In this document: positions 21,349-33,235 of the stretch, piece after piece
Numbering within the stretch: the stretch's first letter is position 1
How the letters are laid out: each line of letters starts with the position of its first letter
DNA from: Vicia villosa
Lineage: Eukaryota; Streptophyta; Magnoliopsida; Fabales; Fabaceae
DNA length: 64,000 bases
Direction: 5' to 3'
Assembly (NCBI RefSeq): GCF_029867415.1
Contig: NW_026705454.1
Location: 186,001-250,000 of the forward strand
Program-made: the position numbers and the translations under genes
Notes under the pieces: generated by a model
Database searches by the model: none
What the model was told of the DNA's origin: nothing
The model's input: the letters and a program-made list of their open reading frames with translations, nothing else

Positions 21349-24329
21349 TGTAGCAACCTGCCCTAAAAATTAAGACTTAGAGAGTCGCCACCTATTCTGA
21401 AGGGCGAATAGGAAACCCTACGCAGTTTAGAGATTCGGAGTAAGTTATTATAATCAGGTTGAGGGAAGGTATTAGGCACCCTCAAGCCTTTCCTATTGGC
21501 TTTGAATCTAAGGTAAAGGTTTATGGCTAAAATATTGAGGTTTAATAGCTAAAGAATTGAATAGGGGGAAAATTGAGATTTTAGGGAGGGGGACTCGCCT
21601 TGGTTATCCAAGTGCCTACGTATCTCCTTAGGGAGAATCAGAGTCAACGTAGTTCGGGCACAGGGTTGTACGCCTTAGAATTTGATATGAATGTGTTGAC
21701 GGTATTTTGATTTACCGTTTGGCAGTTTTGAAAAGGTATTTTGAATTACCCTCGAAGTTTCGCAGTATCGAAGAGATGAAAATCTCTGGTTTGTGGTTGG
21801 ATGTGTTTTAAGTGTTTGGGCGTACAACCCTGATTTGATATGGCACCGTTAGATGTGGTGATCAATAGATTTGATCAGTATAGCTAACGGATTAAGGGGC
21901 ATTGCTGGTTACTCAGATCGATAGATTGATCGTCGCGGGCAGCAAATTAAATGTGTCTTGAATTTTATGTATTTTTTTATCTCTCGTCTAATGTGACTAA
22001 TAGATTTAGTCGGGTCGAGGAGAGAATTAAGGAGAGAATTGATCAAGGGTTAATTAAATTATTTTATTGCTTTATTCAGATATTTGATCAGTACGACATA
22101 GAGAGCCGAGTAATTCGAAGGCGGGATGTAATAGATATTCATCCGCCATTTATCCGTTAAAGGGGAAGTTAGAGTTTATTGTTTTTATTATCTTTATCTC
22201 TCGTCTACTGCGACTAATAGCTTTAGTCGGGTCGAGGAGAGATTTATTCAAGAATGAATGTTTTGCCAAATGGGCAGTGGGATCGGACAAACCCTAATGT
22301 ATTGGTAGCTTCTATAGGGTTTTTTTTGTTTTTAACTATTAAATAATTAAATCAATTAAATCGAATAATCGAGATAATCGAATAAATAATCCTAAACCCC
22401 TAATTATAACCCTAACCTTAATTTAATTATATTATCTTAATTAAATAAGTTATTGAATTAAAATAACAATTTAATCTAATAATGATAATTAAATAAATAC
22501 ATAGAAACCTGGATAGAAATCCTGTGTGGTGCTCCTTGAATGCCCATGGTAGACATGCATGCTGGTGTACGTTAGATTTGGATCCTAGGAGATCTGCTGG
22601 CTTGTGAGTGAGGGCGTATGGTGCACGCTGATATGTGAAGCGCATGGGATCTGAAAGAAATAATTTTGTAAAACTAAATGTCATGGTGGGGTTTTGAACC
22701 CATGACATGTGAAGCATCTCCCTTTTTCCTTTGCCAATTGATCTGCCAATTCAAACTGTTTAACACACCAACGTGAATGAATAAATATTAAACAAGAAGA
22801 AAAGTGGGGAAAGTCAAAAAGTCTGGCAGCCTGGGCCCCACGAGGCGTTGAACAGCCAATTTGGAATTAGCCAAAGGGATTTGGACTTTTGACCCACAAA
22901 CCACAAGCTGCCACGCGCGCAAGGAGAGAGAGTCTGCGTCAGTTGCCCAATCAAAATCGAGCGCCTGCGGTCCACCATCCACAATTACTGTTCATCTTCT
23001 CCTTTATGGTTACCTGCGGAAACAGCCATGCATTTTGCTGCGGATTCTTCATATTTTCGTCCTCCCATGGCATTGCTTCGGAACCTGCAAAAATCTAAGG
23101 GGAACGAGAAAGAAAATAACCCAGATCCCCTAATGGTAACGTCCTGAGTTCAATGGAGGTGGGCTTGGCGTCTGAAACGGTCTGTATGCGGAGAACGAGA
23201 GCTTGCTCTCTTTATGCCCTAGCAATGGTAAATACCTGCCCAGCCGTTAAACCTTGCAAATGAATAGCCAAATCATCTCTAAAACAACATATGAATACGT
23301 TAGTGGCGTTAGATTTAGCTGAAACAAATCATAAAATGGAAAACGATGGTGAACATATTTTAAAGGGAACATGAACATGTATGCCATTGTATGGCGAGCA
23401 TGGGGCTCTTCAAAAGATCCCCCTCACCTCTACTTTACCTCTGGAACGTGATCGAATCGTTTTCAAAATCTCAGGAGGCCTGCCCATTAGCATTTGAGTT
23501 TTGATAAATTTGTGTGGCTTTCAATATGGAACCCTAGCCTCTTTTCCTTTATGATTTCGTCCCCCATGCCTCCTCCATCATTTAGAATATATATGGATCA
23601 CTTTAGGGTTTAGAAAATTGGAAAGAAATCATGCTTTGATTAGAAGAAAGTTTGATTTGATTTTTTGTATAAAATCTTTCCAAGTTTAACTCCAATCTAT
23701 TTTTTGATCTTTTTGCCACAAGTCTTCAATCAAATATTATGAGTGTATTCTTAATATTTGATAAAATAAGCTTAACACCAATCTTTGATTTTTCTTTATT
23801 TATTTTAACTAAAATTGAATTGAATTAAATCCAATAAAATAAAATAAAATAAATAAAAGGGAATCATATAGTTGGGCTTAGAGGTTATGGACCATGCTAG
23901 AAATGAATTTTAGAACATGAAAGGAGATCATATAGTTGGGCTTAGAGGTTATGGACCATGCTAGAAATGAATTTTAGAACATGAAAGGATTGGCCCACTT
24001 GAAAGAAAATTCAATTTTGCTTAATATCTCTTTCATGCATTTTCTCAAAAATTAGTCAACCTTAACAAGTCATAACTTCCTTGATCTTAATTCCATAGAG
24101 GTGATTCTTGGCTCTTTAGAAAGCTTAAGGTGACCTCTAAAGGCTCTCTTTAGTTTCATCTCAATTGAAGCTTCTTGAGATCCATTTGAGGCCTTAGAAA
24201 TTCAAAATCCTTTGATAAAGTGCAAACCCTAGCTTTGAGACCATCGATAAGGAGAGAGTGACTTGAATGATCCTTTGAACCTAGAGCCATTGAAGATGAA
24301 TAGAGGAGGGCAAATTTTGGGGTATGACA
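21349..24329 (-). repeat. LTR of the non-autonomous element (right; 5' LTR)
   Basis: 2,981 bp, collinear with the left LTR and with the same ends. It contains the same four-hairpin block and the same 64 bp duplication. Confidence 0.95.
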
Positions 24330-24334
24330 CATAG

Positions 24335-25173
24335 GAATGAACCTGATCAATGTTCTCATTAGAATTTCGCATAACAATTATTTGAAATGAAAATAGCAAT
24401 ACGTTTACATGTCCATTGAACACAACCTCAATACCTTATTTATATAGTAAATCTTCCATAAATCAAACCAACAATGGAAAACAAACATAAGTGTATAAAA
24501 GTAACATTTGTACAATTACCAGAACAGTTTTGGTTGCAGTGTCTTGAGTAAAGGTTGAACTTTCTGTAACTTGCAAATATGGAGAGGAAGTTAAATACAC
24601 AAACCATACTGTCATCACCAGAGATCACACGTTTTTTAGTATTGAGCAAAGCCTACACTTTTCATCGACCAAATTTTAGTAAAGAAGTGCCATTATAAAA
24701 ATTCATTCTAATTCTTAAGCAGAGGTTTCGAGTCCAAAAAGAGGTGTGGTCCAAATCACCAACCGAAAGTAGCAACTTACATATGGTGCCAGGAAGACCA
24801 TGCTAATCCAAATCACCCATGTATTGTAATACTACTGTCACCAAAAAAGTTTATTATGGTTGCATTTTACTCTTTATAAGGTTTTCTCTCACCTATGTTC
24901 CTGAGGCTATACAATACTTCCTGTTACATATATAGCCTAGATGTTTTTCCAGATTTTGAATAATTATTTGCAAAAACAACATACAGTTATGAGCATATTA
25001 GAAGTAATTCAAGTCTTTTAAGGGAAAGGAAATCCTACCCTATTCCAAAGGGAAACAGACATTGAAGAACCTTCATTGCAATAGGCTTGAAAGGTAACAG
25101 TGCTAACTCAAGAATCACCATATCCTACAGAAACTAAATTCATTGATTACTTGTTAATGTAATTCCAAATTTA
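24335..25173 (-). other. Helitron interior right of the nested LTR element
   Basis: Continues from the Helitron sequence left of 11683. No firm gene. A short minus-strand motif GIEVVFNGHV near 24405-24434 recalls purple acid phosphatases, but it is only ten residues. Confidence 0.4.
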
Positions 25174-25264
25174 TTAAATATCTTTTAAGCTCAAGCCTTT
25201 TGTCTCCGGGACAGAAGTTACAATGAACACAAGTGACACTAAAGCAATGGCCGCAAAAAGGAGA
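25174..25264 (-). pseudogene. Captured sugar-transporter last exon
   Basis: After an acceptor (CGTACAG, ending at 25265) the minus strand reads LLFAAIALVSLVFIVTSVPE, then TKGLSLKDI and a TAA stop. A final transmembrane helix followed by PETKG is the hallmark C-terminus of plant monosaccharide transporters of the major facilitator superfamily. Only about 30 residues are present, so it cannot transport anything. It lies about 80 bp downstream of a GMP-synthase-like exon from an unrelated gene, which argues for capture by the Helitron and not for a decayed resident gene. Confidence 0.65.
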
Positions 25265-25342
25265 CTGTACGAAAGTACGAAAGAGTTATACCAATATCCA
25301 GACAAAGAAGTTACTGCATGCCAAACGACCGGTTGAATTTAC

Positions 25343-25434
25343 AGCATCAACACAAACAACCGGTAAATGAAAATCCTTCTCAAACGTTTCCATCACCCGT
25401 TCCCTATACACATTTTCACCGACAATTACGACAA
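25343..25434 (-). pseudogene. Captured exon resembling GMP synthase
   Basis: Between an acceptor (GTGCAG) and a donor (GCT|GTAAAT), the minus strand reads VVVIVGENVYRERVMETFEK, then DFHLPVVCVDA. The RERVMETFEKD and HLPVxCVDA text resembles the ATP-pyrophosphatase part of plant GMP synthase. Only about 30 residues are present and no catalytic motif is complete. The assignment is from memory of the family and is tentative. Same strand as the Helitron. Confidence 0.4.
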
Positions 25435-25439
25435 CCTGC

Positions 25440-26640
25440 ACAACTAAAATACACATGGAACAGAGAAGAAGTAGACGAAGTAAAATCAAACAGCAAAAGG
25501 ATAGATTGTTTTGCAACAGCTGCTCCAACCATTCATCTTTGACCATTCCAAAAAGAACTATCAAAGTTGAGAAATATTGTATCATAAAGACCGACAAAAA
25601 TAAAATTATTGTATCAATATGGTTTTTTCTCAGAAACGTCTATGTCCGCCAATATGTCTTCACCATATTAAAAAAGCAATCATATTAACAGAGCAAATTA
25701 GAAAAAAATAAGTTTGAAACCTAACTTATATCTAATTAATCACCGGCGGCCACCGTGATCGAACACATAAGATAAATCCATCACCAAATGAGTGAGTTTT
25801 GAGATCTATAATAATAATATCAGATCTATAATAATTAGTTCAAATCCTGCACTTTCTACAAAAAAAGTTAATAACAAAACCTAAATTGAAAATGTCATAC
25901 ATAAACCTTTTCGAATCGGACCACCACCACACTCGGCGTCGGAAACCCATTTCCACCACCACCACACTAATCGTCGGTAACCCGTTGATGCCGCTACAGA
26001 TCTGAATGTCAAAACATAAAAGTAACTGGTGAAAACCTTATTCATATTTTTGTTAGCAAGATGAAAAGAACAACATACTTTGCTGCAGAAACAGAAAGAG
26101 AAGGAAGAAACAATCTCCTTTTCCGCGCATCTTCCCCCTTTCCGCGTGAGCCAACACAATCAAACCTAAAACAACAAACACTAAATCAGAAGAAATTAAA
26201 AAAAATATATGAAACCCTAAAATCACAATCCAATTTATTCGCACACCATGAATCGATTCTTGGTGTCTTTAATGTCCATAACTTTCTCCATCGGTCGAGC
26301 CATGTAGATTCAGAGCGTTAAAATCGGGAAACGTAGAGGTTGAAGACGGAGGAAGGTGGGATATGAAGCTCGGTTAGAGAAATAGCAAAGGTGGAAGATG
26401 AAGGTCGGTTACAGAAATAGCAAAGAGAGTTTTCTGATGTAATAATGAAATGGAAAAAATTGTGAGGTTGAGTCTCAAAAAGACTATACTTGTGTTTCCA
26501 AGAAAATGAAAAAGTGTCGGGTTTGGTGAAATGAAAGAAAAGAAAAAAAAATGTTGAAGAAAAGGAAATGTGAAGTGAATGAAGTGAGAAAAGGAAGTAT
26601 GAAGTGAGCAGATCAAAGAAACTCAACCAATGCATCCACG
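25440..26640 (-). other. Helitron 5' half, no recognised gene
   Basis: A minus-strand frame begins MARPMEKVMDIKDTKNRFMV near 26303 and stops after about 22 codons. It is followed by pyrimidine-rich and GT-starting sequence, as in a first exon plus intron, but I cannot name it. The rest shows no motif. Confidence 0.35.
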
Positions 26641-26708
26641 TGGCTGAGGCAGAATGCAAAGGGGCAGTTCGGTCTTTTCCAGAACATTTAACTTTCTTAT
26701 AGTATAGA
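26641..26708 (-). repeat. Helitron 5' terminus
   Basis: The minus strand starts TCTATACTATAAGAAAGTTA at 26708 after an A. This is the conserved 5' end style of plant Helitrons. Confidence 0.65.
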
Positions 26709-27179
26709 TACAACAAAACAAAACCTCGATGATTTTTATTGATTTTGTTAAAAAGATTGATTCTTTACTTTTACGAAATGATTATTCTTAAATAATGGTA
26801 TTTTTTTATTTTAAAAAGCTAGTGTCCCATGCAAGAAACGATTTTATTGCAAAATTATATTGTTAACTAAAATTACTATTATTATAAATACTATATTTTC
26901 CAATAAAAATCTATCTTGATGAATTCACTAACATTAAGAGTCTTAATTTTAAATTTTAATGAAAAACATATCATTTATTCTCTCGGTTGTAAGTTTAACC
27001 GAAGAAAATAATCTTTGAGAAATAAACTTTGATTCTTAACAATTATAATTTTGTATTTTATTTATAATTATAATGACACATTATTTTTTATTTTAATATT
27101 AAAAAAAAATAACATTTCCTCTTTTTTTTATTAATGAGAAGAAAAAAGAAACAACAGAAAATTAAGCTTTTAGAAATTT
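26709..27179. other. AT-rich spacer
   Basis: Nothing recognisable; poly-T and poly-A rich DNA between the Helitron and the LINE. Confidence 0.5.
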
Positions 27180-27866
27180 AATTTTCATAGACTCTGCTAA
27201 ACAAATACTAACTAAAGGAGAGCGACAAATAAAAAATACTAGCAATTCTTGAACAAGCGAGACTCTTAATTTAGCAAGTCATTCAGCACTAGCATACCCT
27301 TCGAATAAGTTGTGAACAAAAAAAAATTACCACTCTTTATAAATAAGAGATTGAATATAATACACCAGAGGCGCATAAGGTTATGTAGAAGACACACCCT
27401 CTTAAATAAACTTCATAGTCGTTTAAGCGTCAAACTCGCAAATCATATTTTCGAAACCATGATTCCAAGCAATTTCAAGACCATGAGAAATGGATTGAAG
27501 CACAACATTAATATTAGATGTGAAACCACGACTTCCTACAAAATCTGTGATCCAACCTCCAAAAGAATTTCTCAAAAGCCACCAAAGTTGGATGGCCCTA
27601 GATTACAAATGGAACAGCCATATACATTAACCTTTATCACATTCTCTAGGGGAGGGTGCCAAGATACAAGTCTAGGGATTGATATCTTATTATAACCATC
27701 AAAATTATGATTGGTAAAATGTAAAAGATTAATTATTTGACTAAGAATATTCTAGAGAGAGTGACAATGTTGTCTTTGAAGGATTCCTCATTACGAGATT
27801 TTCCAATCATCCAACAATAAATGAGAAACAAAAGACCATGATTGGTGACCATATTATTTTTCATCC

Positions 27867-27938
<72 letters not shown>

Positions 27939-28099
27939 TCCTCATAATAATGAATGCGAGATAGAAAACTGAAATTGTTCCAAACTTACACGGCTGTAGG
28001 GAAATCTCTAAGAGTGTAAGATGGTTTCAGTGATGCACCACATCTATAATAAGAGGCATATGTTGACATGTGATAAGTGACCCGTGTATAGTTGGTATC
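27180..28099 (-). mobile_element. LINE, 3' portion (zf-RVT end and RNase H)
   Basis: The minus strand carries the 3' part of an L1-type LINE whose 5' part lies beyond the Ogre at 50534-52560. From 28099 downward it reads NYTRVTYHMS, a Cys-x-x-x-Cys remnant, TLRDFPTAV and WNNFSF (zf-RVT), then NEESFKDNIV (the spacer with the RN signature). Next comes an RVT_3-type RNase H: WHPPPRE, then FGGWITDFVGSRGFTSNINV and SHGLEIAWNHGFENMICEFD. Frames change several times and stops occur, so it is dead. An AT microsatellite interrupts it at 27870-27936. The start fits the 5' half across the Ogre insertion site. Confidence 0.75.
27870..27936. repeat. (AT)n microsatellite, 67 bp
   Basis: Uninterrupted AT dinucleotides inside the LINE 3' portion. 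Confidence 0.98.
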
Positions 28100-31000
28100 T
28101 GTCGCTACCCGCGAAAAATGGAATCAGAGTCGCCACTAATATATTCATCCCATCGCGGGAAAGGAATATCAGAAACCTAACTCAAAACAAGAACAAAGGT
28201 CTTTCGACCAGAGAACGGGGTACGGGAGTCGGTTACGCAAGGGGAAGGTGCTAGCACCCCTCACGCCCATCGTACTCGATGGTATCCACCTATGTTTGTT
28301 TCTATCTAAAGGGTGTATACTATGTCTAAAACCTAAATGCGAATGAATGCAAAAGAAATACGGGGAAAAGAAGGAATTATTTACAAGTGTGTTCGCTTAG
28401 GCCCCGCGACCCAATGCCTACGTATCCTTTTCAGGAATCAGAACGACCATAGTTCGGCTCCATAGTTTCCATTTGTTTTGTGTTTTTTAATTGAACAGAG
28501 GTTAAGGTCACAATCCACGATGCTCGACCTTTGGAGACTTATACGCCTAGTTAGGAAAGGACTTAACTTGTTCTTAAGCGCCTAACAAGGCAAAAGAATG
28601 AACTTGGGTTTGTGTTTTTTATGTAACTACATGATGAACAAAACCCAATACAAGGTTTCGCACCACTTCGTCACTTTGTTTTAATTCGAGCCTTTATTAA
28701 GTGTTTTAAATGTTTTTGATTAGGTATTTTTTAAGGGAATTTACTTTGCGATTAGAATCACATAAAATGTATAACGATCGAGAAGCAGATTAGGGAATGA
28801 ATCCCACTCACTTCTATCCCATTATATAATGTTCAAGAAACAGATTAGGGAATGAATCCCACTCATTTCTATCCCATTAACTAATGTTTGAGAAACAGAT
28901 TAGGGAATGAATCCCACTCATTTCTCTCCCATTAAGTAGTGACCGAGAAACAGATTAGGGAATGAATCCCACTCATTTCTATGCCACTAAGTGATTGAGA
29001 AACAGATTAGGGAATGAATCCCACTCATTTCTCTATCACTCTCTTAATGTGATTCGCCTCTTTATTTATTAATGTTTTAAAGTTGAAAAGAAAAAGAATG
29101 AACAAAAGGGAACTAACCTATTCCCTAATCTAAGTTATTCTAATCTAAGTCTAATGGCCCTAAGGTCAAGGATAACTATCCTAACCTATCTCAATTCCTC
29201 TTAACAAAGACGGAAGAGTCTAAGGGAACATGGCAAAAGAAGGGAGTTACAACTCCAACAAGATGAGAAGAGAGCCCTAGGGCAGTAGCAAACCAAGAAA
29301 ATAAGTGTCCCAAATCAAACACAAAAGCATCATGACATCACACGAAAATATTCACAAAGAGTTACCAAAGTATCGCGTAAATCGTCACTTAACAATTAGC
29401 GAACAAACATCCATTAATCAAAACAAAAAGCAAATGAAAACATGAAAAAAGATTAAAGTCAGTAGCTATTAGTTCATTTATAGGTCCAAGACCTTATACC
29501 AATCTATGTTAGTCAATTAACTTGAAACAAACAAAGTTCTAACAAAACTATACAAAACTAGGTCAAAACTAGTTAATAGAATTCAAATTAGGAGTGAAGT
29601 TAGAAAGATGTACTTACATGGTGGAAGTCAGTAGCTAATGACCTCTAAAAGGTGTCTAAGCAATCACAAAACAAGTCAAGAAGTTTCATACAAAATTATA
29701 GGTCATTCGGACAAATTATGGTGCGATCGTTAACCAAAGGCGAGTTATTTACAAGTAAAAAAGAAAAATCAAGTAAAATAAGAAAACATGACTTGAAAAA
29801 TTCAACTCCAGGTCTTAGGACCTCTAAACATCCCTACTTATATGTACAAAAAGAAACTAAGTCAATTGCATGAATGCAAAGCAAATTATAGGTCAAATTC
29901 ACATGGTTATCCGTTTAGGAACGCACATAAATCGGGTATAGAAAATCTAATGAAAACCTAACCAAAACATAGAATTAAACTTTTATTTTTTCCACACAAT
30001 ATGGTATATGAGCCTACTGATATCACACAAAAAATGGCAATCAAATTCTACTCCTAAGGTATTAAACAAAATTAATTTGCAAAACCGATCAAACTTAAAG
30101 ACACAATGAACATGTTGAAAGAAAATGATTTATTAAAAACAACAAACTAAGTTCTAAAAATCTAACAAAAATATCAAAAATTTCTACACACATTATTCTA
30201 TTTAAAACACATTTTTATTGATTTTTTATTTGAAGGAAAACTGGTTTACGAATTAAAAGTTAGAGGGAAAACAAATTTAAACAAAAATGCAACTCTGCCT
30301 AGCCAGGGGGTGTGTTAGTAAAGTAGTTTGAATTAGAAACTAGTCATAAGTAGAAGCTGGGCCTGATAACGGGGGTGTGGAGAGTGAAAACGCTAAGCCC
30401 AGGTTAATAGAACAAGCTCGTGGCCCACATTGAAACATCCTACATTACTTTCATTTTTATTATTTAGCATATGCATTATATTCATAGTCTCAGCATTAAA
30501 ATGTGACATAGAGAAATGTCATGCACAATATATCAATGGGTCAAGCTTCATTAAGTGACTAAAAGACAAAAATAATCTTCAGCCAATCACGATCCGCCAC
30601 ATAGCCATGCCAATCATATGAATGAGACAAACAAACACAAAATAATGGGAAACGAGCCAATGGATGGGCGACACATATGCAATCGGTGAGAGAAAAGGGG
30701 ACAGAGATTCAGACGCCGGAGCTCCGCTCCGGTCGTCTTCTCCGGCGGCTTCCACGGCGGATCCAGACCATATTTCTCAGAAATACAAAAAGCCAACGTC
30801 TTCCTCATCGGAATTTCACGCTGGTTACGGATCCGGTGTCCAATTTCACCAAGCCTGCCGCTATTACGCAAACTGAGGGCATCAAGTAAACCCTAACATG
30901 AACTAAATTCACCAAAGCTCAATTTAAACATATCACTGCACTCACAGTCGATCATAGGAGACGAAAATGTGACTCAAGCATTCAAACAATCATCATCTTA

Positions 31001-33079
31001 GCGAAAACGAAATTGAATTCAAGAATCCACAAATTCCATACAAATGCAACAAACACTTGAAAACATGGTGGTACTAATTCCTAACCCAATCCCTGATGAC
31101 GGGTTCCAGGCCTATACATGCTTCTAATGCCATGGAAAGAATCACTTACTTGGGGAGAATATTGATCAAGATTTGAGGAGAAATCCGAGTACTCTTTTGT
31201 TCTTTGAAGAAGATGAATGCGAAGCTTTTCGAGATATATGCCTATCCGAGAAATAAACTCGGATTTGTTGAAAATTCGAACTTGACCAATCCACTAGTAA
31301 TGAAGAAGGTGATGGATCTTGAGATGCGTATCCATGGAGAAAGATCCGGATTCTTGAATAGGAGTGTGGAGAGTGATGGTTGGTCAAGAATGAAGGAGGT
31401 GGTTGAAGAAGAATGGGAGTTTGTGGTGGTGGTGGAAAAAAGTGGTTATGGTGGTTAGAGAGAAGAGAGAATGAGCAAGAGTGAATGATGGGTGAGAGGT
31501 TTTTGAAAACTGGAAAAATGAGAAAGGTCCCTCGTGTGTGAGATGTGTAGAGTTTTTATAGTGAGAGTGTGGGTGTATGGTATGGAGTGTTGTAGTGTAA
31601 TATATTCTTTTACAAACTTAATGAACAAGGAGTGTATACTTGTGGTATGTTTTATGTAAGCTTTTTGCATTCAGTGAGGTTGCATGGGCAATTGGGGTGG
31701 TGCCGTGGTATGCTGCAGTATTTTTCTGACTTGGTGTTTTTGTTGTTGTGGCCATGATGCTCACTTTGTGCTCACATATTATTAGTTAGGGCTTACCGTT
31801 GGGCTCGATTTTTGTACCACAATGAAGAAGACATGGAATAGCAAAGGTTTCATGTTGGAGATCTCTTGAAATAAAGCTTTGAAGTATGAGCAATATGATC
31901 AAAAGTATGTTGAATCCTCATTGCATGGGCCTGCATGAGCGTGGCTTGGAACTGTGCCTTTGTTTTGGCCAAACGTGACTCGACGAAGTCATAACTTCAA
32001 GGCTCGATAAATGATTCAACTCCTATCAAAATTGCTTAATTCTTGAACCAATGGATAGACAACATGGGGATGAAGAGATCCATACTAAGTTTGCACTTTG
32101 TGGGCCTTTATATTTCTCTAAAATCAATCTCAAAGTCAGCACACCACGTGCTTGATCATTTGCATGCGATGGCGAAAAAACTGCCTGGAAACTTGCCCTG
32201 ATCCAGCGGTAATCTTCCCACTTTGAGCTTCTATATCTCTTGATCCTTGCCCCATATGGAAAAACTCCCAACTACAATATTGTAGAGGGCCATGAAAGGA
32301 ACAATGTTGCTCTTGAACTTGTCTCGAAATAAGGCCTAGATCCCTGTGTAAATATGACCTGAAGTCAGCTGCCCAGCTAAATTTTAGAATTTCAAAACTC
32401 CCCAAATTTTTCTAAGTGTTAGAACTTTCTATTTGTGGCAAGATCAATTTTTAACTAACTTTCCATATTTGGCAACTTTGAATATTTCTTGATTTTATTT
32501 TGTTCCATTGACTTTCTTTGCCCGATTTTCCACCGAAAGTCAACATTTGACAACTGACTTTGACTTTGACCAAAAGTCGACATTTCTGATTTTTTCTGAT
32601 TTTCGATGAATTTCCCGATTAATCTGCTTCTGCTCTAATTCTTAATCAGCTTTCAACCAAATAAACTCCGGTGAATGATATTTCTTCAAGACAGCCATAT
32701 TTTGCATCCACATCCATTTTTCGGATTAATCAATGACCCGAAAGTCAACAGGGTTGGCTTTGGTCAGAAAAAACCCTAGTTTGACGATCCTGATGGATCT
32801 GAAGCCTGTATCATTTAATATGAACCCTGTCTTGGAGAGAGTGAAATCCTGATCTTTAGGGGAACTTCCATGAGAATAGTATTGTGCAGTCAAGTCCTCA
32901 ATCTTTCTCTTTTGCTCACAGATACCCCACACATTGAACCTCTTTTTCTCCGGTTTTCTTGGATAGTGACAGTGATATGGATGAATTCCTTGGATGAATG
33001 GCCTATATGAAGTATGTGTATGAATGTGATGTGAAAGCCATTTGGGAATAAATAAGTGGGCAAATTTTGGGGTGCAACA
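28100..33079 (-). repeat. Ogre LTR (left; 3' LTR)
   Basis: 4,980 bp. No gene is encoded; the short frames in it are accidental. It contains a 55 bp hairpin-bearing tandem repeat (28781-29040). A GC-rich patch around 30705-30800 (GCCGGAGCTCCGCTCCGG, a palindrome-rich stretch) is shared by both LTRs. Confidence 0.96.
28781..29040. repeat. 55 bp tandem repeat in the Ogre LTR, five units
   Basis: CAGATTAGGGAATGAATCCC recurs at 28786, 28841, 28896, 28951 and 29003 (spacing 55, 55, 55, 52). Each unit folds as GAGAAA ... GGGA-atgaa-TCCC ... TTTCTC, a two-tier hairpin. The right LTR has the same set at 46231-46490. Confidence 0.92.
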
Positions 33080-33093
33080 GCTGCCCCTATTCA
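33080..33093 (-). other. Ogre polypurine tract
   Basis: The minus strand reads GAATAGGGGCAGC directly before the 3' LTR, nearly identical to the PPT of the non-autonomous element. Confidence 0.75.
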
Positions 33094-33235
33094 ATCTGCT
33101 TGGACCTGAATGTATGAACGACACAAGTTCTAGACATGAGAGGTGAAAGTGGATTGAATACCCAAAAGTACCATCAAAATTTGCATTCTGTGGTAAAGCA
33201 AAGGTGTTGAATAGTATCAAAGGTGGACCAGACAA

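Larger units (their letters stand above)
11688..24329 (-). mobile_element. Non-autonomous Ogre/Tat-related LTR retrotransposon (LARD)
   Basis: Two ~2,980 bp LTRs (TGTAGCAACC...GGGGTATGACA) flank a 6.7 kb interior, and a perfect 5 bp duplication CATAG lies on both sides (11683-11687, 24330-24334). Orientation is minus: the primer binding site TGGCGACTCTGCTGGGG lies next to the right LTR and the polypurine tract next to the left LTR. The same PBS and PPT text occurs in the Ogre at 28100-50528, and a segment around 18210-18275 resembles the Ogre 3' UTR near 35390-35430. No gag, protease, RT, RNase H or integrase frame is present; the interior is mostly tandem arrays. It must be moved in trans, plausibly by Ogre-type elements. 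Confidence 0.92.
8678..26708 (-). mobile_element. Putative gene-capturing Helitron, with later insertions
   Basis: On the minus strand the 5' end reads TCTATACTATAAGAAAGTTA from 26708, preceded by A; this matches the plant Helitron 5' style (TCTMTACTA...). The 3' end is an 8 bp-stem hairpin (8688-8707), six bases, then CTAG at 8681-8678 followed by T. A-TC at one end and CTRR-T at the other, with a sub-terminal hairpin and no target duplication, is the Helitron rule. Removing the solo LTR and the 12.6 kb LTR element leaves about 4.6 kb. No Rep/helicase is present, so it is non-autonomous. Exon-like pieces of host genes lie inside, all in Helitron orientation. Caveat: the two ends are 18 kb apart and could belong to different copies. 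Confidence 0.6.

Noticed and set aside
24405..24434. Purple acid phosphatase-like motif (GIEVVFNGHV) on the minus strand
   Set aside because: Only ten residues; the implied exon would be 26 bp. Too short to call a captured gene.
27733..27945. Frame with a long IY repeat
   Set aside because: Translation of an AT microsatellite fused to LINE debris.
30614..32405. Several 60-90 codon frames in the Ogre LTRs, duplicated at 48064-49855
   Set aside because: Identical in both LTRs simply because LTRs are copies; no protein motif, overlapping frames on both strands.
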